Shown here: positions 15,087-23,412 of the stretch, piece after piece
Numbering within the stretch: position 1 is the stretch's first letter
Layout: every line of letters starts with the position of its first letter
Assembly (NCBI GenBank): GCA_019694395.1
Contig: JAIBCC010000006.1
Span: forward strand, 140,954 to 204,953
Length of the DNA stretch: 64,000 bases
Origin: Pyrinomonadaceae bacterium
Lineage (GTDB): Bacteria > Acidobacteriota > Blastocatellia > Pyrinomonadales > Pyrinomonadaceae
Direction: 5' to 3'
Program-made: the position numbers and the translations under genes
Notes under the pieces: generated by a model
Database searches by the model: none
Told to the model about the DNA's origin: nothing
What the model saw: the letters and a program-made list of their open reading frames with translations, nothing else

Positions 15087-15476
15087 TTATCTAAAAACCT
15101 CGGTATATTCTTTAACCAGAGCCTGAAGTTTATCCAATTTAGCTTTATCAGTAGCGAGTTTCATCATATTTGAAGTCATTGCTCCTGCTAAAGTTGAAGC
15201 GTTTTTAGTAACCTTTTCAACGGCTTCTTTTTGAACTTCTTTACTGACTTGAAAACCGCGTGCAGTTTTTACACCGTCCCATTTTGTTTTCAAACTTTCT
15301 TTTTTGCCGTCAAAAGCCGTTCTTGCTCCATCAACATCACCGGCGTTGATCTTTTGCACCATTTCATTAGTAACTGTGTCCAATTCGGAAATAAATGCTT
15401 TAATTTCTGCATCTTTACTACAGCCCATCATCGAAAGGCACAAAGCCAATACCAAAAACAATGTAATTTTTCTCAT
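15087..15476 (-). CDS. Small lipoprotein, paralogue of the 14553-14957 product
   Basis: 129 aa, signal peptide with lipobox MMGC (Cys at residue 19). Shares with its neighbour the 'AFISELDTVTNEMVQKINAG' type helix, AGDVDGARTAF, the ESLKTKW region and an identical type of C-terminus, YTEVFR. The two clearly arose by tandem duplication. The mature protein is mostly helical and lysine-rich. No known domain recognised. It has its own downstream terminator, so the two copies can be expressed independently. Confidence 0.78.
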   Translation of the reverse strand: MRKITLFLVLALCLSMMGCSKDAEIKAFISELDTVTNEMVQKINAGDVDGARTAFDGKKESLKTKWDGVKTARGFQVSKEVQKEAVEKVTKNASTLAGAMTSNMMKLATDKAKLDKLQALVKEYTEVFR

Positions 15477-15575
15477 TTATAGATTTACTCTCCTTAGAAT
15501 TTGTAATTTTCAATTTTTAGAACTTTAATAGTCAAAGAACGGGTGACTTAAAAAATGTTGCAAGGAAAATAAAAA

Positions 15576-15935
15576 ATGATTCATTCAGCAGAATTTTTAG
15601 CAGTTGTAGATGAGGCGAAGTCTCGTGTGCGCGAGGTTTCGGTGGATGAAACTTTGGAACGGATGAAAGACGGTGCAGTTCTGGTTGATGTCCGCGAAGA
15701 TAACGAATGGGAATCCGGGCACGCCAAAGGTGCAGTTCATCTGGGACGCGGAATTATTGAACGCGACATTGTTGGAAAATATCCCGAAAAAAATACTGAA
15801 CTGATTCTGTATTGCGGTGGCGGATTTCGTTCGGCTCTTTCTGCCGATATGCTGCAAAAAATGGGCTACACTAATGTTTGGTCAATGGCTGGCGGTTGGT
15901 CGGCTTGGAAAGATGCAAATGCACCAATAGTTTAA
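15576..15935 (+). CDS. Rhodanese-domain protein
   Basis: A single rhodanese domain of 119 aa. The conserved VLVDVREDNEWESGH (about residues 35-49), GAVHLGRG and the catalytic Cys80 in ILYCGGGFRS are all present, ending with the typical GGWSAWKDA. A six-residue loop beginning with the active Cys is standard for single-domain sulfurtransferases. It probably handles persulfide sulfur in the cytoplasm. The methyltransferase gene follows 108 bases later across a hairpin repeat, so the two may be co-transcribed. Confidence 0.9.
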   Translation: MIHSAEFLAVVDEAKSRVREVSVDETLERMKDGAVLVDVREDNEWESGHAKGAVHLGRGIIERDIVGKYPEKNTELILYCGGGFRSALSADMLQKMGYTNVWSMAGGWSAWKDANAPIV

Positions 15936-15940
15936 GAACT

Positions 15941-16035
15941 AAAGTTTAGAAAGTTCGGGAAGTTGCGGAAGTTCGGGAAGTAAAGACAGATTCTTCCTTT
16001 TCTAAACTTCCCAAACTTCCCCAAACTTTCTAAAC
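15941..16035. repeat. Hairpin repeat of AAGTTCGGGAAGTT/AACTTCCCAAACTT type
   Basis: The left half carries GAAGTT and GGGAAGT iterations, and the right half carries the complementary AACTTCCC and AACTTTCT iterations ending seven bases before the methyltransferase ATG. The same family separates mreB and mreC at 42189-42275. Confidence 0.7.
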
Positions 16036-16042
16036 TAGAAAA

Positions 16043-16696
16043 ATGGATGTCCGAGAACGAACTAAACAATTGCAAGCAGAATTTGCTGCTAAAGGCGATG
16101 TAACAGGCTGGTTTGATGCGCTTTACGCGGAGGCAGACGGCAATAACGAAAAAATTCCCTGGGCTGACCTTGAACCGAATAAATTTTTGGTTGAATTTGC
16201 CGAAAAGACCAAGCTGCAAGGCAACGGCAGAAAGGCTTTAATTGTCGGCTGCGGTTTGGGTGATGACGCTAAATATCTGCGAGAATTAGGTTTTGAAGTT
16301 ACAGGTTTTGATATTTCACCGACTGCGATTGAATGGGCAAAAAAACTTAATCCCGAAATTCATTTTGAAGTTGCCGATCTATTCAATCCGCCGAAAGAGT
16401 GGTTAAATGCGTTTGAATTCGTTCTGGAAATCTATACAATCCAGCCTTTGCCGTTGGATTTGCGTCCGCAAGTGATTGATTCGATTGCCAATTTTGTCAT
16501 GCCGAAAGGGAAAATCGTGGTTGTCACACGCGGACGCGAAGACGATGAAATTCCGCCCGAATTGCCCTGGGCTTTATCACGAAAAGATCTATCTCAATTT
16601 GAGAAAAACGGATTAACTCAAACGCATTTTGAAGAAATGTGGGGCGATGAAGAAGAACCGATTCGACGATTTGTAGTTGAGTATCAGAAAGACTGA
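16043..16696 (+). CDS. Class I SAM-dependent methyltransferase (TPMT-like)
   Basis: 217 aa. Motif I is LIVGCGLGDDAKYL around residue 70, followed by GFEVTGFDISPTAIEWA with the acidic ribose-binding Asp, and FEVADLFNPP for the adenine-contacting loop. The layout, with an N-terminal WFDALYAEADG segment before motif I, resembles thiopurine-methyltransferase-like proteins. Substrate unknown. The ATG lacks a Shine-Dalgarno: the bases before it belong to a hairpin repeat. Confidence 0.85.
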   Translation: MDVRERTKQLQAEFAAKGDVTGWFDALYAEADGNNEKIPWADLEPNKFLVEFAEKTKLQGNGRKALIVGCGLGDDAKYLRELGFEVTGFDISPTAIEWAKKLNPEIHFEVADLFNPPKEWLNAFEFVLEIYTIQPLPLDLRPQVIDSIANFVMPKGKIVVVTRGREDDEIPPELPWALSRKDLSQFEKNGLTQTHFEEMWGDEEEPIRRFVVEYQKD

Positions 16697-16765
16697 GTGG
16701 TCAGTGGTTAGTGATCAGTATTCAATAATCTACTGACCACTGTTCACCGACCACTGACCACTAAC
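16697..16765. repeat. TGACCACT-family hairpin between convergent genes
   Basis: GTGGTCAGTGG near 16697 is complementary to CCACTGACCAC near 16750, with further TGACCAC copies between them. It fills the entire gap between the methyltransferase and fucosidase stops, and may serve as a two-way terminator. The same motif is used after lpd (12989-13040). Confidence 0.65.
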
Positions 16766-18139
16766 CTAAAACTCAATTTTCACAGTCCAAGCATGTTGGC
16801 AAGGAATAATATTCGGTGTCAGCAGCGGCATTTTGATTGTTAAATTATTGTTCTGATAAACATAATCAACCTTTCCCTGATAACCGAGCAGAGTCACTTT
16901 AGCTGGTTTGGAAATATCTTTGATTTCAATTTCGTTTTTCCATTTGGTGGTAATGGCGTAAACCGAATTTCCTTTTTGGGTGAAAAAAAGGTTGGTTTCT
17001 TTCGTGACTTTCGGAGCTTTTTCCCAGCTTTTGGTTTCATAAATCGCTTCTCCATTGATATTTAGCCAATCGCCAATATCTTTTAAGCGTTGCTGCATAA
17101 TTACCGGAATTGTTCCATCTGCCGCCGGACCAATGTTCAAAAGCAGATTTCCGCCGCGAGCCACGACACTTATTAATTCGTGAATTAATTCTTTACTGCT
17201 TGAATATTGCTCTAAATCTTCGTTGCGGTTGTAGCCGAAAGATTGACCGATTCCACGGGTTTCTTCCCAAGGCTTTCCGTCGGAAAGATTGCCTGAACCG
17301 TATTCCGAAGTTTGAAAACTTCCGTGTTTTGATTTGGTGTCGCTACCGAGCCGGTCATTGATGACGACTTCATTTTTGGAAACCGATACGTTAAAAAGCC
17401 AAGCCGTAAATTCTTCGGTTCGCCACGTTTTTGCTGTTTGATCCCAGTCACCGTCCGCCCAAATTATGTCGGGTTTGTATTTAGTGACTAAATCTTTCAT
17501 TTGCGGCAGCATTCTCTGTTCGACATAACCGTTGACATCGGATTTGTATTGCGGATTGAACCATTCAAAAAGCGAATAATAAAAACCCATTCGCAAGCCT
17601 TCGTCTCTCACCGCTTTTGACAATTCGCCCGCCAAATCGCGTTTCGGACCAATATCAACTGCGTTCCAATTCCACGATTGCGGAGCTTTCCAAAGCGTAA
17701 ATCCGTCGTGATGTTTGCTGGTCAGAACAACATATTTCGCGCCGGAATTTTTGAAGATTTTTGCCCATTTTGCGGGATCAAAAAGTTCCGCCGTAAATTT
17801 TGGAGCAAAATCCTGATAGACAAAGTTTTTGCCGTAATTTTTTTCGTGAAATTCAACGAATTCCTTGTGAATTTTGAGGTTTTCAGCAAATAATCGTTGC
17901 CAATACCATTCAGCGTAATTGCTTCCGAAACCGTCGGCGTAGGAATTGGTCGCCCACGCGGGAACGGAATAAACTCCCCAATGAATAAAAACGCCGAATT
18001 TGGCTTTAGGAAACCATTCGGGAGTCGGGCGTTTATCAAGCGATTCCCAATTTGGTTGATAGTTTTGGGCAAAAGAAAGGTTGATGGCTAAAAATAAAAC
18101 TATTGCGGCTAAAACTAATTTGATAAACGACTTATTCAA
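16766..18139 (-). CDS. Secreted alpha-L-fucosidase, GH29
   Basis: 457 aa with a signal peptide ending near NLSFAQ. GH29 hallmarks: WFPKAKFGVFIHWGVYSVPAW at about residues 42-62, GAKYVVLTSKHHDGF, GMRMGFYYS-type strand (LRMGFYYSLFEW), and the nucleophile Asp in DIIWADGDWD near residue 228. NLLLNIGPAADGTIP near 340 closes the barrel, and a small C-terminal beta domain follows. It removes fucose from glycans in the periplasm or outside. A second, distinct GH29 lies at 26586-27914, suggesting use of fucose-containing polysaccharide. The start gives a good signal peptide. Confidence 0.93.
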   Translation of the reverse strand: MNKSFIKLVLAAIVLFLAINLSFAQNYQPNWESLDKRPTPEWFPKAKFGVFIHWGVYSVPAWATNSYADGFGSNYAEWYWQRLFAENLKIHKEFVEFHEKNYGKNFVYQDFAPKFTAELFDPAKWAKIFKNSGAKYVVLTSKHHDGFTLWKAPQSWNWNAVDIGPKRDLAGELSKAVRDEGLRMGFYYSLFEWFNPQYKSDVNGYVEQRMLPQMKDLVTKYKPDIIWADGDWDQTAKTWRTEEFTAWLFNVSVSKNEVVINDRLGSDTKSKHGSFQTSEYGSGNLSDGKPWEETRGIGQSFGYNRNEDLEQYSSSKELIHELISVVARGGNLLLNIGPAADGTIPVIMQQRLKDIGDWLNINGEAIYETKSWEKAPKVTKETNLFFTQKGNSVYAITTKWKNEIEIKDISKPAKVTLLGYQGKVDYVYQNNNLTIKMPLLTPNIIPCQHAWTVKIEF

Positions 18140-18169
18140 TTTTGAAGGCTCCTTTTGGTTTTCAATATT

Positions 18170-20260
18170 TTAGTTCAAATTTGCCGAAATTTTAACGCGA
18201 ACACCATTAAGAGCCGCATTTCCCGTCAATTCGTCAATTTCCATTTCATCGGTCAAATCATTAATAGACGCTCCGGCGTAATTTTTTGCCGTATCAAGTT
18301 GAACTCCTGCATATGAGTGTCCGTAACCGTGCGGAATCGAAATAACTCCACAAGCAATGTTTTCGGTGATTTCGCAAGGAATTTCAACGTTTCCAACCCG
18401 CGAAGAAATTTTCACAAGCTGATTATTTTCAAGGTTTAAGCTTTCAGCATCTTTCGGATTTATCAAAACCGTGCAGCGATTTTTGCCTTTCATCAAACGC
18501 TCGGAATTATGCAGCCACGAATTATCATCACGCAAATTTCGTCTGCCGATCAGACAAAACGGAAACTCAGAATTTTCGGTAAAATTTTCTTCATTTTTTA
18601 ATCTTTCCAAATCTTTGACAAAAATTTCAGGCGCGAGATTAATACGTTTATCTTTTGTGAATAAACGTGTTGGCAAAGAAGGTTGCAGTTCTCCCAAATC
18701 AATTCCGTGCGGGTTTGATTTTAATTTTTCGAGCGAAAGTTGATATTTACCGAACATCAACCCCAAATTTAATTTAACTTCAGGCGGTTCAGGCTTGAAT
18801 TCGCCGTTTTTCCTTTCTAAACGCCAAACCAATTCTTGAAAAATTTCCCAATCGTGTTTTGTGCCTTCAGGATTTTTAAATAACGCTTCGGAGTATTTCG
18901 CCGTATTTCGCACTGCAAAAGTGTTGAAAATTATGTCGAAATGCGAACTTTCGAGATTGCAAACAGGCGGCAAAATTATGTTTGCGTGTCGCGTAGTTTC
19001 GTTGATATAAAAATCAATCGAAACCATAAACCCTATATTTTGCAATACTTTATCAAGCTGTGAACCGTTCGGAGTCGAAAGCACAGGATTTCCGCAGCTT
19101 GTCACTAAAGCCTTGATTTGTCCCTCGCCTTCCGTCAAAATTTCTTCGGCAAGCGCAGCAACGGGTAATTCGCTCATAAATTCGGGTAATTTACGGACAC
19201 GGCTTTGCCAACGATTGAAAATTTCACCGCCTTTTGAGGCTTGTAGTAAATCAAAAGCCGGAGCAGGAAACATCGCGCCGCCTTGCCGATCAAAATTTCC
19301 CGTTAAAATATTGATAGCGTTGATTAACCATTGACATAATCCGCCGAATTTTTGCACCGAAACGCCCATTCTGCCGTAGCAAACCGCAGATTTTGCATTG
19401 GCAAATTCTCGTGTGATTCGTCTGATTTCATCGGCGGAAATTCCATTCATTTTTTCGGATTTTTCGGGTGTCCATTCGCTTGAAATTTCCTGCAAAATTT
19501 CAATTCCATCAGTAAATTCCGCGAGTCTGCCCAAATCAACTAAATTTTCGGCAAAAAGCGTGTGGATAATCGCCAAAAGCAAAAATGCATCAGTCGTAGG
19601 TTTGATGAAAAAATGTTCAGATGCGACACGAACCGTTTCAGTTTTACGCGGGTCAATCAAAATAATTTTGCCGCCGCGCTTTTTAATTTCATCCAAACGA
19701 TTTATGATGTCCGGCGCAGTCATTAAACTGCCGTTTGAAGCCAGCGGATTTCCGCCCAGAATCAGGAAAAAATCGGTGTGGTCAATGTCGGGAATCGGAA
19801 TTAAAAATTGATGCCCGAACATCGCCCAGCTCGCAAAATGATGCGGTAACTGGTCAACCGAAGTCGCTGAATAATTGTTTTTGGTTTTGAGAGATTTAAG
19901 TAGTTCGCGGCTGTTGAGCATCGTGCCGAGGTTATGAACGGAAGGATTTCCCTGATAAACCGCGACAGAATCTCTCCCGAAACGGTTTTGAATATCTAAA
20001 ATCTTTTCGGCAATGGTATCGAAGGCTTCTTCCCAGCTAATTTCCTGCCAACCATTTGCAGTTTTTTTGACAGGTTTCTTCAGACGATTTTTGTCCTCAT
20101 AAATGTCTTGCAACGCAACAGCTTTCGGACAGATGTGACCGCGTGAAAACGGATCGAGTTTATCGCCTTCGATTTTCAGAATTTTGCCGTTTTCGTGCGT
20201 GATTTCGATGCCGCAAATTGCTTCGCAGAGATTACAATTTCGATAGTGTTTTTCAGTCAT
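18170..20260 (-). CDS. Molybdopterin oxidoreductase with [4Fe-4S] cluster
   Basis: 696 aa, DMSO-reductase superfamily. The N-terminal iron-sulfur site has Cys9, Cys12, Cys16 and Cys44 (HICPK). Next come the Mo-bisPGD domains, with DQLPHHFASWAMFGH where other members place a Cys or Sec ligand, and LLILGGNPLASNGSLMTAPD-like residues. The C-terminal molydopterin-dinucleotide-binding domain includes LIGRRNLRDDNSWLHN and IPHGYGHS. No Tat signal is present, so it is cytoplasmic. No electron-transfer subunit is encoded next to it. The residue at the metal position is not clear, and the substrate cannot be inferred. Confidence 0.88.
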   Translation of the reverse strand: MTEKHYRNCNLCEAICGIEITHENGKILKIEGDKLDPFSRGHICPKAVALQDIYEDKNRLKKPVKKTANGWQEISWEEAFDTIAEKILDIQNRFGRDSVAVYQGNPSVHNLGTMLNSRELLKSLKTKNNYSATSVDQLPHHFASWAMFGHQFLIPIPDIDHTDFFLILGGNPLASNGSLMTAPDIINRLDEIKKRGGKIILIDPRKTETVRVASEHFFIKPTTDAFLLLAIIHTLFAENLVDLGRLAEFTDGIEILQEISSEWTPEKSEKMNGISADEIRRITREFANAKSAVCYGRMGVSVQKFGGLCQWLINAINILTGNFDRQGGAMFPAPAFDLLQASKGGEIFNRWQSRVRKLPEFMSELPVAALAEEILTEGEGQIKALVTSCGNPVLSTPNGSQLDKVLQNIGFMVSIDFYINETTRHANIILPPVCNLESSHFDIIFNTFAVRNTAKYSEALFKNPEGTKHDWEIFQELVWRLERKNGEFKPEPPEVKLNLGLMFGKYQLSLEKLKSNPHGIDLGELQPSLPTRLFTKDKRINLAPEIFVKDLERLKNEENFTENSEFPFCLIGRRNLRDDNSWLHNSERLMKGKNRCTVLINPKDAESLNLENNQLVKISSRVGNVEIPCEITENIACGVISIPHGYGHSYAGVQLDTAKNYAGASINDLTDEMEIDELTGNAALNGVRVKISANLN

Positions 20261-20277
20261 AAATTTAGGAAATTTGC

Positions 20278-20307
20278 CCGCGAATAAACGCGAATGGACG
20301 CGAATTT
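20278..20307. repeat. Short tandem CGCGAATAAA/CGCGAATGGA repeat
   Basis: Three CGCGAA units at ten-base spacing lie directly before the molybdopterin oxidoreductase start on the minus strand. The word resembles the CGCGAAA/CACGAAA repeats at 27953-28040 and 34585-34654. Confidence 0.4.
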
Positions 20308-20311
20308 TTGA

Positions 20312-21268
20312 TTAATGGAAATCAGAAATGAATTCTATCAATCCTCTTTTTTGATTTTTCAGTTTATCATTGACTCCCGCAATTCCCTGCAATCCGCCTG
20401 TATCGAACGCGAGAATTTTTAAATCTTTTGGAAAAAAATCTGCTTCAATCAATTCAAATAATTTTCGCATCATTTTGCCTGTGTAAATCGGCTCAAGCGG
20501 AATGTTAAACTGCTTGTAAAATTCATTTATAAATCGAATTGTTTCATCGGAAAATTTTCCGTAACCTTTTTCGCTGGCATCAATTAATTCAAAATTTTTC
20601 CGCCCGCTTAGTTCAAAAATTTTACTTTCCAACGAATCATCTTTCACGACTTTGAAACCTAAAACTTTTTGATTTGCTTCGGCAAATTTGGAAATTCCCG
20701 CCAAAGTTCCGCCGGTTCCAACCGCGCAGCAAAGATAATCAAATTCTTTGGCTTCGTCGCCAAGCATAAATTTTATGCCTTCAACCGCGAGTTTGTTCGT
20801 GCCGCCTTCGGGAATTATTAGGGCTTCGGGAAATTCCAGTTCTAAATTTTCGATAAGTTTTTCTTTGTTACGGTAATCTGTTCTGTTCACAAAACGAAAT
20901 TCCATTCCGTTTTGATTCGCTTTGAAAAGTGTCGGATTTTCCTGCCAATTATTTTTTAATTCATCGCCGCGAATTATACCTAAAGTATTTATATTTAATA
21001 GTTTTCCTAAAGCTGAAACGGCAAAAATATGATTTGAAAACGCTCCACCAAAGGCGATTATCTGAGAATTGTTTGGATTTTGGCTCAGATAATTTTCGAC
21101 ATTATAAAAAAGTTTCCAGAACTTATTTCCCGAAATATCGGGATGAATCAAATCTTCGCGTTTAATAAAAAGACGGATATTTTTATCAAGCGGAATTTCA
21201 ACAACCGGAATCGGATTTTGCGGAAAATCGAGGAATCCAGCAACGGACTTTTTGTTGATAGGTTTCAT
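20312..21268 (-). CDS. ACC deaminase/D-cysteine desulfhydrase family PLP enzyme
   Basis: Tryptophan-synthase-beta fold PLP enzyme. The Schiff-base Lys is in the HPDISGNKFWKL segment, the FGGAFSNH motif contacts substrate and the phosphate-binding CAVGTGGTLAG is present. PIYTGKMMRKL and FDTGGLQGI complete the family pattern. The ATG at 21268 is chosen because no sensible start lies further in; the gene therefore overlaps the 3' end of the upstream methyltransferase gene by 71 bases. Members split D-cysteine or 1-aminocyclopropane-1-carboxylate; which one is not decided here. Confidence 0.88.
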   Translation of the reverse strand: MKPINKKSVAGFLDFPQNPIPVVEIPLDKNIRLFIKREDLIHPDISGNKFWKLFYNVENYLSQNPNNSQIIAFGGAFSNHIFAVSALGKLLNINTLGIIRGDELKNNWQENPTLFKANQNGMEFRFVNRTDYRNKEKLIENLELEFPEALIIPEGGTNKLAVEGIKFMLGDEAKEFDYLCCAVGTGGTLAGISKFAEANQKVLGFKVVKDDSLESKIFELSGRKNFELIDASEKGYGKFSDETIRFINEFYKQFNIPLEPIYTGKMMRKLFELIEADFFPKDLKILAFDTGGLQGIAGVNDKLKNQKRGLIEFISDFH

Positions 21269-22121
21269 ATTCTGCACCAAATTTGGCTTGTAAATCATCT
21301 TCTTCGAGCTGTCGGTAAATAAATTGCCAGATAAATCCGCCGAGCAAAGCATAAAGCAAAACCAGCAGTGAGCCAAGAATAAATCCGACAACAATTGCCT
21401 GACCGATTCCCGAAATCGCCATCGGATTACGGACGTATTTGTAAACTCCGCTCACGACCAACTTGCTGGCAGTGTCCATCGGCAAAGGCGTTCCGCGTCC
21501 GATTTTTGCCATTGAATAGGCAGAAGAAAGTCCAATTAGACTGACAGCGGGGAAGAGAACTATTCCCAAAATCGTTTGAAAAGGAAAAGCAAAACGCGGA
21601 ATACCGATTTTGGCTTCGATTTGGACAATTAACAATGGAAAAATAACCAAAATTAACGTCCAAACTATGGCAATTTGCGTCAAAGTTTTGGCAAGAATCC
21701 AACCGGTTTTGCCGTCTTTTGAATTTCGGAACATTATCCGGTGAAAAACAGGAGTTAATCCAATTCCGAAATTTCCGCTGACAATCATTGCGGGAAACAT
21801 CGCCACCACGCCGAGCCAGCCTGTATCCGTCATCCACGCAAAACTCAAGCAATAAAAACTCGCGTAACTGATTGCGCCGATTTCCAGCCACAAAGCTACA
21901 GTCTTAAATTCATTATTAGCAACGATTAACCAACTGACAACAAAAGAACCGATTGCCAGTAAAAACAAATCAGGCAGCCAAAATGAAAGCAAAATCGTTT
22001 CCGAATCGCCCATTTGAAAATATTTGCGCGAAACGGGAACAGTAATCAATAAAATCCACCAAGCCAAAACTGCAATGCCCTGAAAAGCAAAATAAATTGC
22101 GGCGGATTTCGGTATTTTCAT
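21198..22121 (-). CDS. Integral membrane methyltransferase, isoprenylcysteine-carboxyl-methyltransferase-like
   Basis: 307 aa with about seven hydrophobic segments. The C-terminal part has the ICMT/PEMT fold signature: GVYKYVRNPMAISGIGQAIV around residue 230, then an amphipathic end LEEDDLQAKFGAEYETYQQK followed by VRCWIPR. Bacterial members methylate lipids or small thiols; the substrate here is unknown. It starts directly at the stop of the preceding secreted-protein gene (TAG then ATG), indicating translational coupling, and its 3' end overlaps the next gene. Confidence 0.85.
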   Translation of the reverse strand: MKIPKSAAIYFAFQGIAVLAWWILLITVPVSRKYFQMGDSETILLSFWLPDLFLLAIGSFVVSWLIVANNEFKTVALWLEIGAISYASFYCLSFAWMTDTGWLGVVAMFPAMIVSGNFGIGLTPVFHRIMFRNSKDGKTGWILAKTLTQIAIVWTLILVIFPLLIVQIEAKIGIPRFAFPFQTILGIVLFPAVSLIGLSSAYSMAKIGRGTPLPMDTASKLVVSGVYKYVRNPMAISGIGQAIVVGFILGSLLVLLYALLGGFIWQFIYRQLEEDDLQAKFGAEYETYQQKVRCWIPRFSAKSDSGC

Positions 22122-22655
22122 CTAAAACAATTTCGTCTTTTTGTTGGTTTCATTAACCTGTTTTTTGATTGTGTCATTAGTTAATTCAATGCGCGGATTC
22201 AATTGATAATCGGCTGTGATCGAAGTTTCACCGCAGCGAAAAACGCCTTGTTTATTGGCAAATTTCCAATCGGTAACGGGCAAATCTAAGTTTGTAGAAA
22301 TGATTTCGGCAAAGTTTTTGATGTCGGATGGATATTTATTTTCTTCGTAAAAAAATTCGGCTTGATAAAGTTTTTTCTCGAAAAATCGCAGATAAAAAGC
22401 CCGAATGCCCGTTAAATTCTGTGGCGGCTTTTTGTTGATGTAATTTTGAAAAAATCGGTAATCCCCTTTCTTTTTGGTCTTGATTCCCAGATTATTTCCA
22501 AGTTTGTTGCTCACTTCTTCAACCGTCATCCCAATTTGCAAATTCAATAAAACGTCAGAGGTTTTGACAATCGGAGTGCAATTTTCCTGTGCTCGAATGG
22601 AAAAAGAAAAAGCCAACAAAAATATGAGCGCAATTTTCGGATAGAAGTTTTTCAT
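22122..22655 (-). CDS. Secreted hypothetical protein
   Basis: About 177 aa. A signal peptide (MKNFYPKIALIFLLAFSF, ending at IRAQ) leads into LLNLQIGMTVEEVSNKLG, the 'IGMTxxEV' motif seen in SmpA-like and other small periplasmic proteins. The rest is basic and mixed alpha/beta with one possible Cys pair. Function not recognised. It is the first gene of a three-gene minus-strand operon with the membrane methyltransferase and the PLP enzyme. A hairpin repeat lies just upstream. Confidence 0.7.
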   Translation of the reverse strand: MKNFYPKIALIFLLAFSFSIRAQENCTPIVKTSDVLLNLQIGMTVEEVSNKLGNNLGIKTKKKGDYRFFQNYINKKPPQNLTGIRAFYLRFFEKKLYQAEFFYEENKYPSDIKNFAEIISTNLDLPVTDWKFANKQGVFRCGETSITADYQLNPRIELTNDTIKKQVNETNKKTKLF

Positions 22656-22681
22656 CATTTTTTAGAAAATCCAATAAGATT

Positions 22682-22737
22682 CACGAAGTTATCACGAAGA
22701 TTTATTTTCTTTCGTGTTTTTTCGTGTTACTTCGTGG
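22682..22737. repeat. CACGAA-family hairpin repeat
   Basis: CACGAAGTTATCACGAAGA (22682-22700) is complementary to parts of the following TTTCGTG/TTACTTCGTGG stretch (22710-22737). It lies between divergent genes, so is not a terminator for either. Confidence 0.6.
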
Positions 22738-22767
22738 ATAATTGTATAACGAATCGCACCGAATTTT

Positions 22768-23412
22768 ATGATAAAAACTCTTTCCGAAACAAATCTGACC
22801 GAAATTTGTCTGGAATTATCTGTGATTGACATGGATTTAGCTCGCATTTTTGAAAAATACGGAACGCCGCCGCTGTGGGCGCGTGAGGCAAATTTTGCGA
22901 CGCTTGTTCACATCATTTTGGAGCAACAAGTTTCTCTCGCTTCGGCACGTTCGGCATTTAATAAATTGAAAGAAAAGTTAGTCGAAATCACACCGGAAAA
23001 TGTTTTGGGTTTGGATGATGCGGAGATGAAAGACTGTTATTTTTCGAGGCAAAAAACGATTTACGCACGAGATTTGTCGAAAGCGATTGTTGACAGGAAA
23101 TTAAATTTGGAGAATTTACAAAGTCTTTCAGATGAGGAAGTTAAAGAAGAATTAAAGCAGATCAAAGGCATTGGCGATTGGACAGCGCAATGCTATTTAT
23201 TGATGGCTCTTTTGCGTATGGACGTGATGCCGCGAGGCGACATTGCTCTGCACGCGGCTTATCAAAAGTTAAAGGATTTACCAAAACGTCCGAATTCCGA
23301 TGAATTCATCAAATTAGCCGAAAAATGGTCGCCGTATCGGGCAGTTGCGGCACGGCTTTTATGGCATTTTTATTTGAGCGAAAGAAAAACTAAAAGCCGA
23401 GCTGCTCAATGA
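22768..23412 (+). CDS. DNA-3-methyladenine glycosylase II (AlkA-like, HhH-GPD)
   Basis: 214 aa HhH-GPD base-excision glycosylase removing alkylated purines. The helix-hairpin-helix is LKQIKGIGDWTAQ around residues 127-139, followed by the Gly/Pro-rich loop and the catalytic Asp in VMPRGDIAL near residue 157. LEQQVSLASA near the N-terminus is the conserved helix lining the base pocket. No N-terminal AlkA-type extra domain is present, so it matches the shorter single-domain subgroup. It converges on the DUF5107 gene and overlaps its 3' end by 23 bases. Confidence 0.9.
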   Translation: MIKTLSETNLTEICLELSVIDMDLARIFEKYGTPPLWAREANFATLVHIILEQQVSLASARSAFNKLKEKLVEITPENVLGLDDAEMKDCYFSRQKTIYARDLSKAIVDRKLNLENLQSLSDEEVKEELKQIKGIGDWTAQCYLLMALLRMDVMPRGDIALHAAYQKLKDLPKRPNSDEFIKLAEKWSPYRAVAARLLWHFYLSERKTKSRAAQ

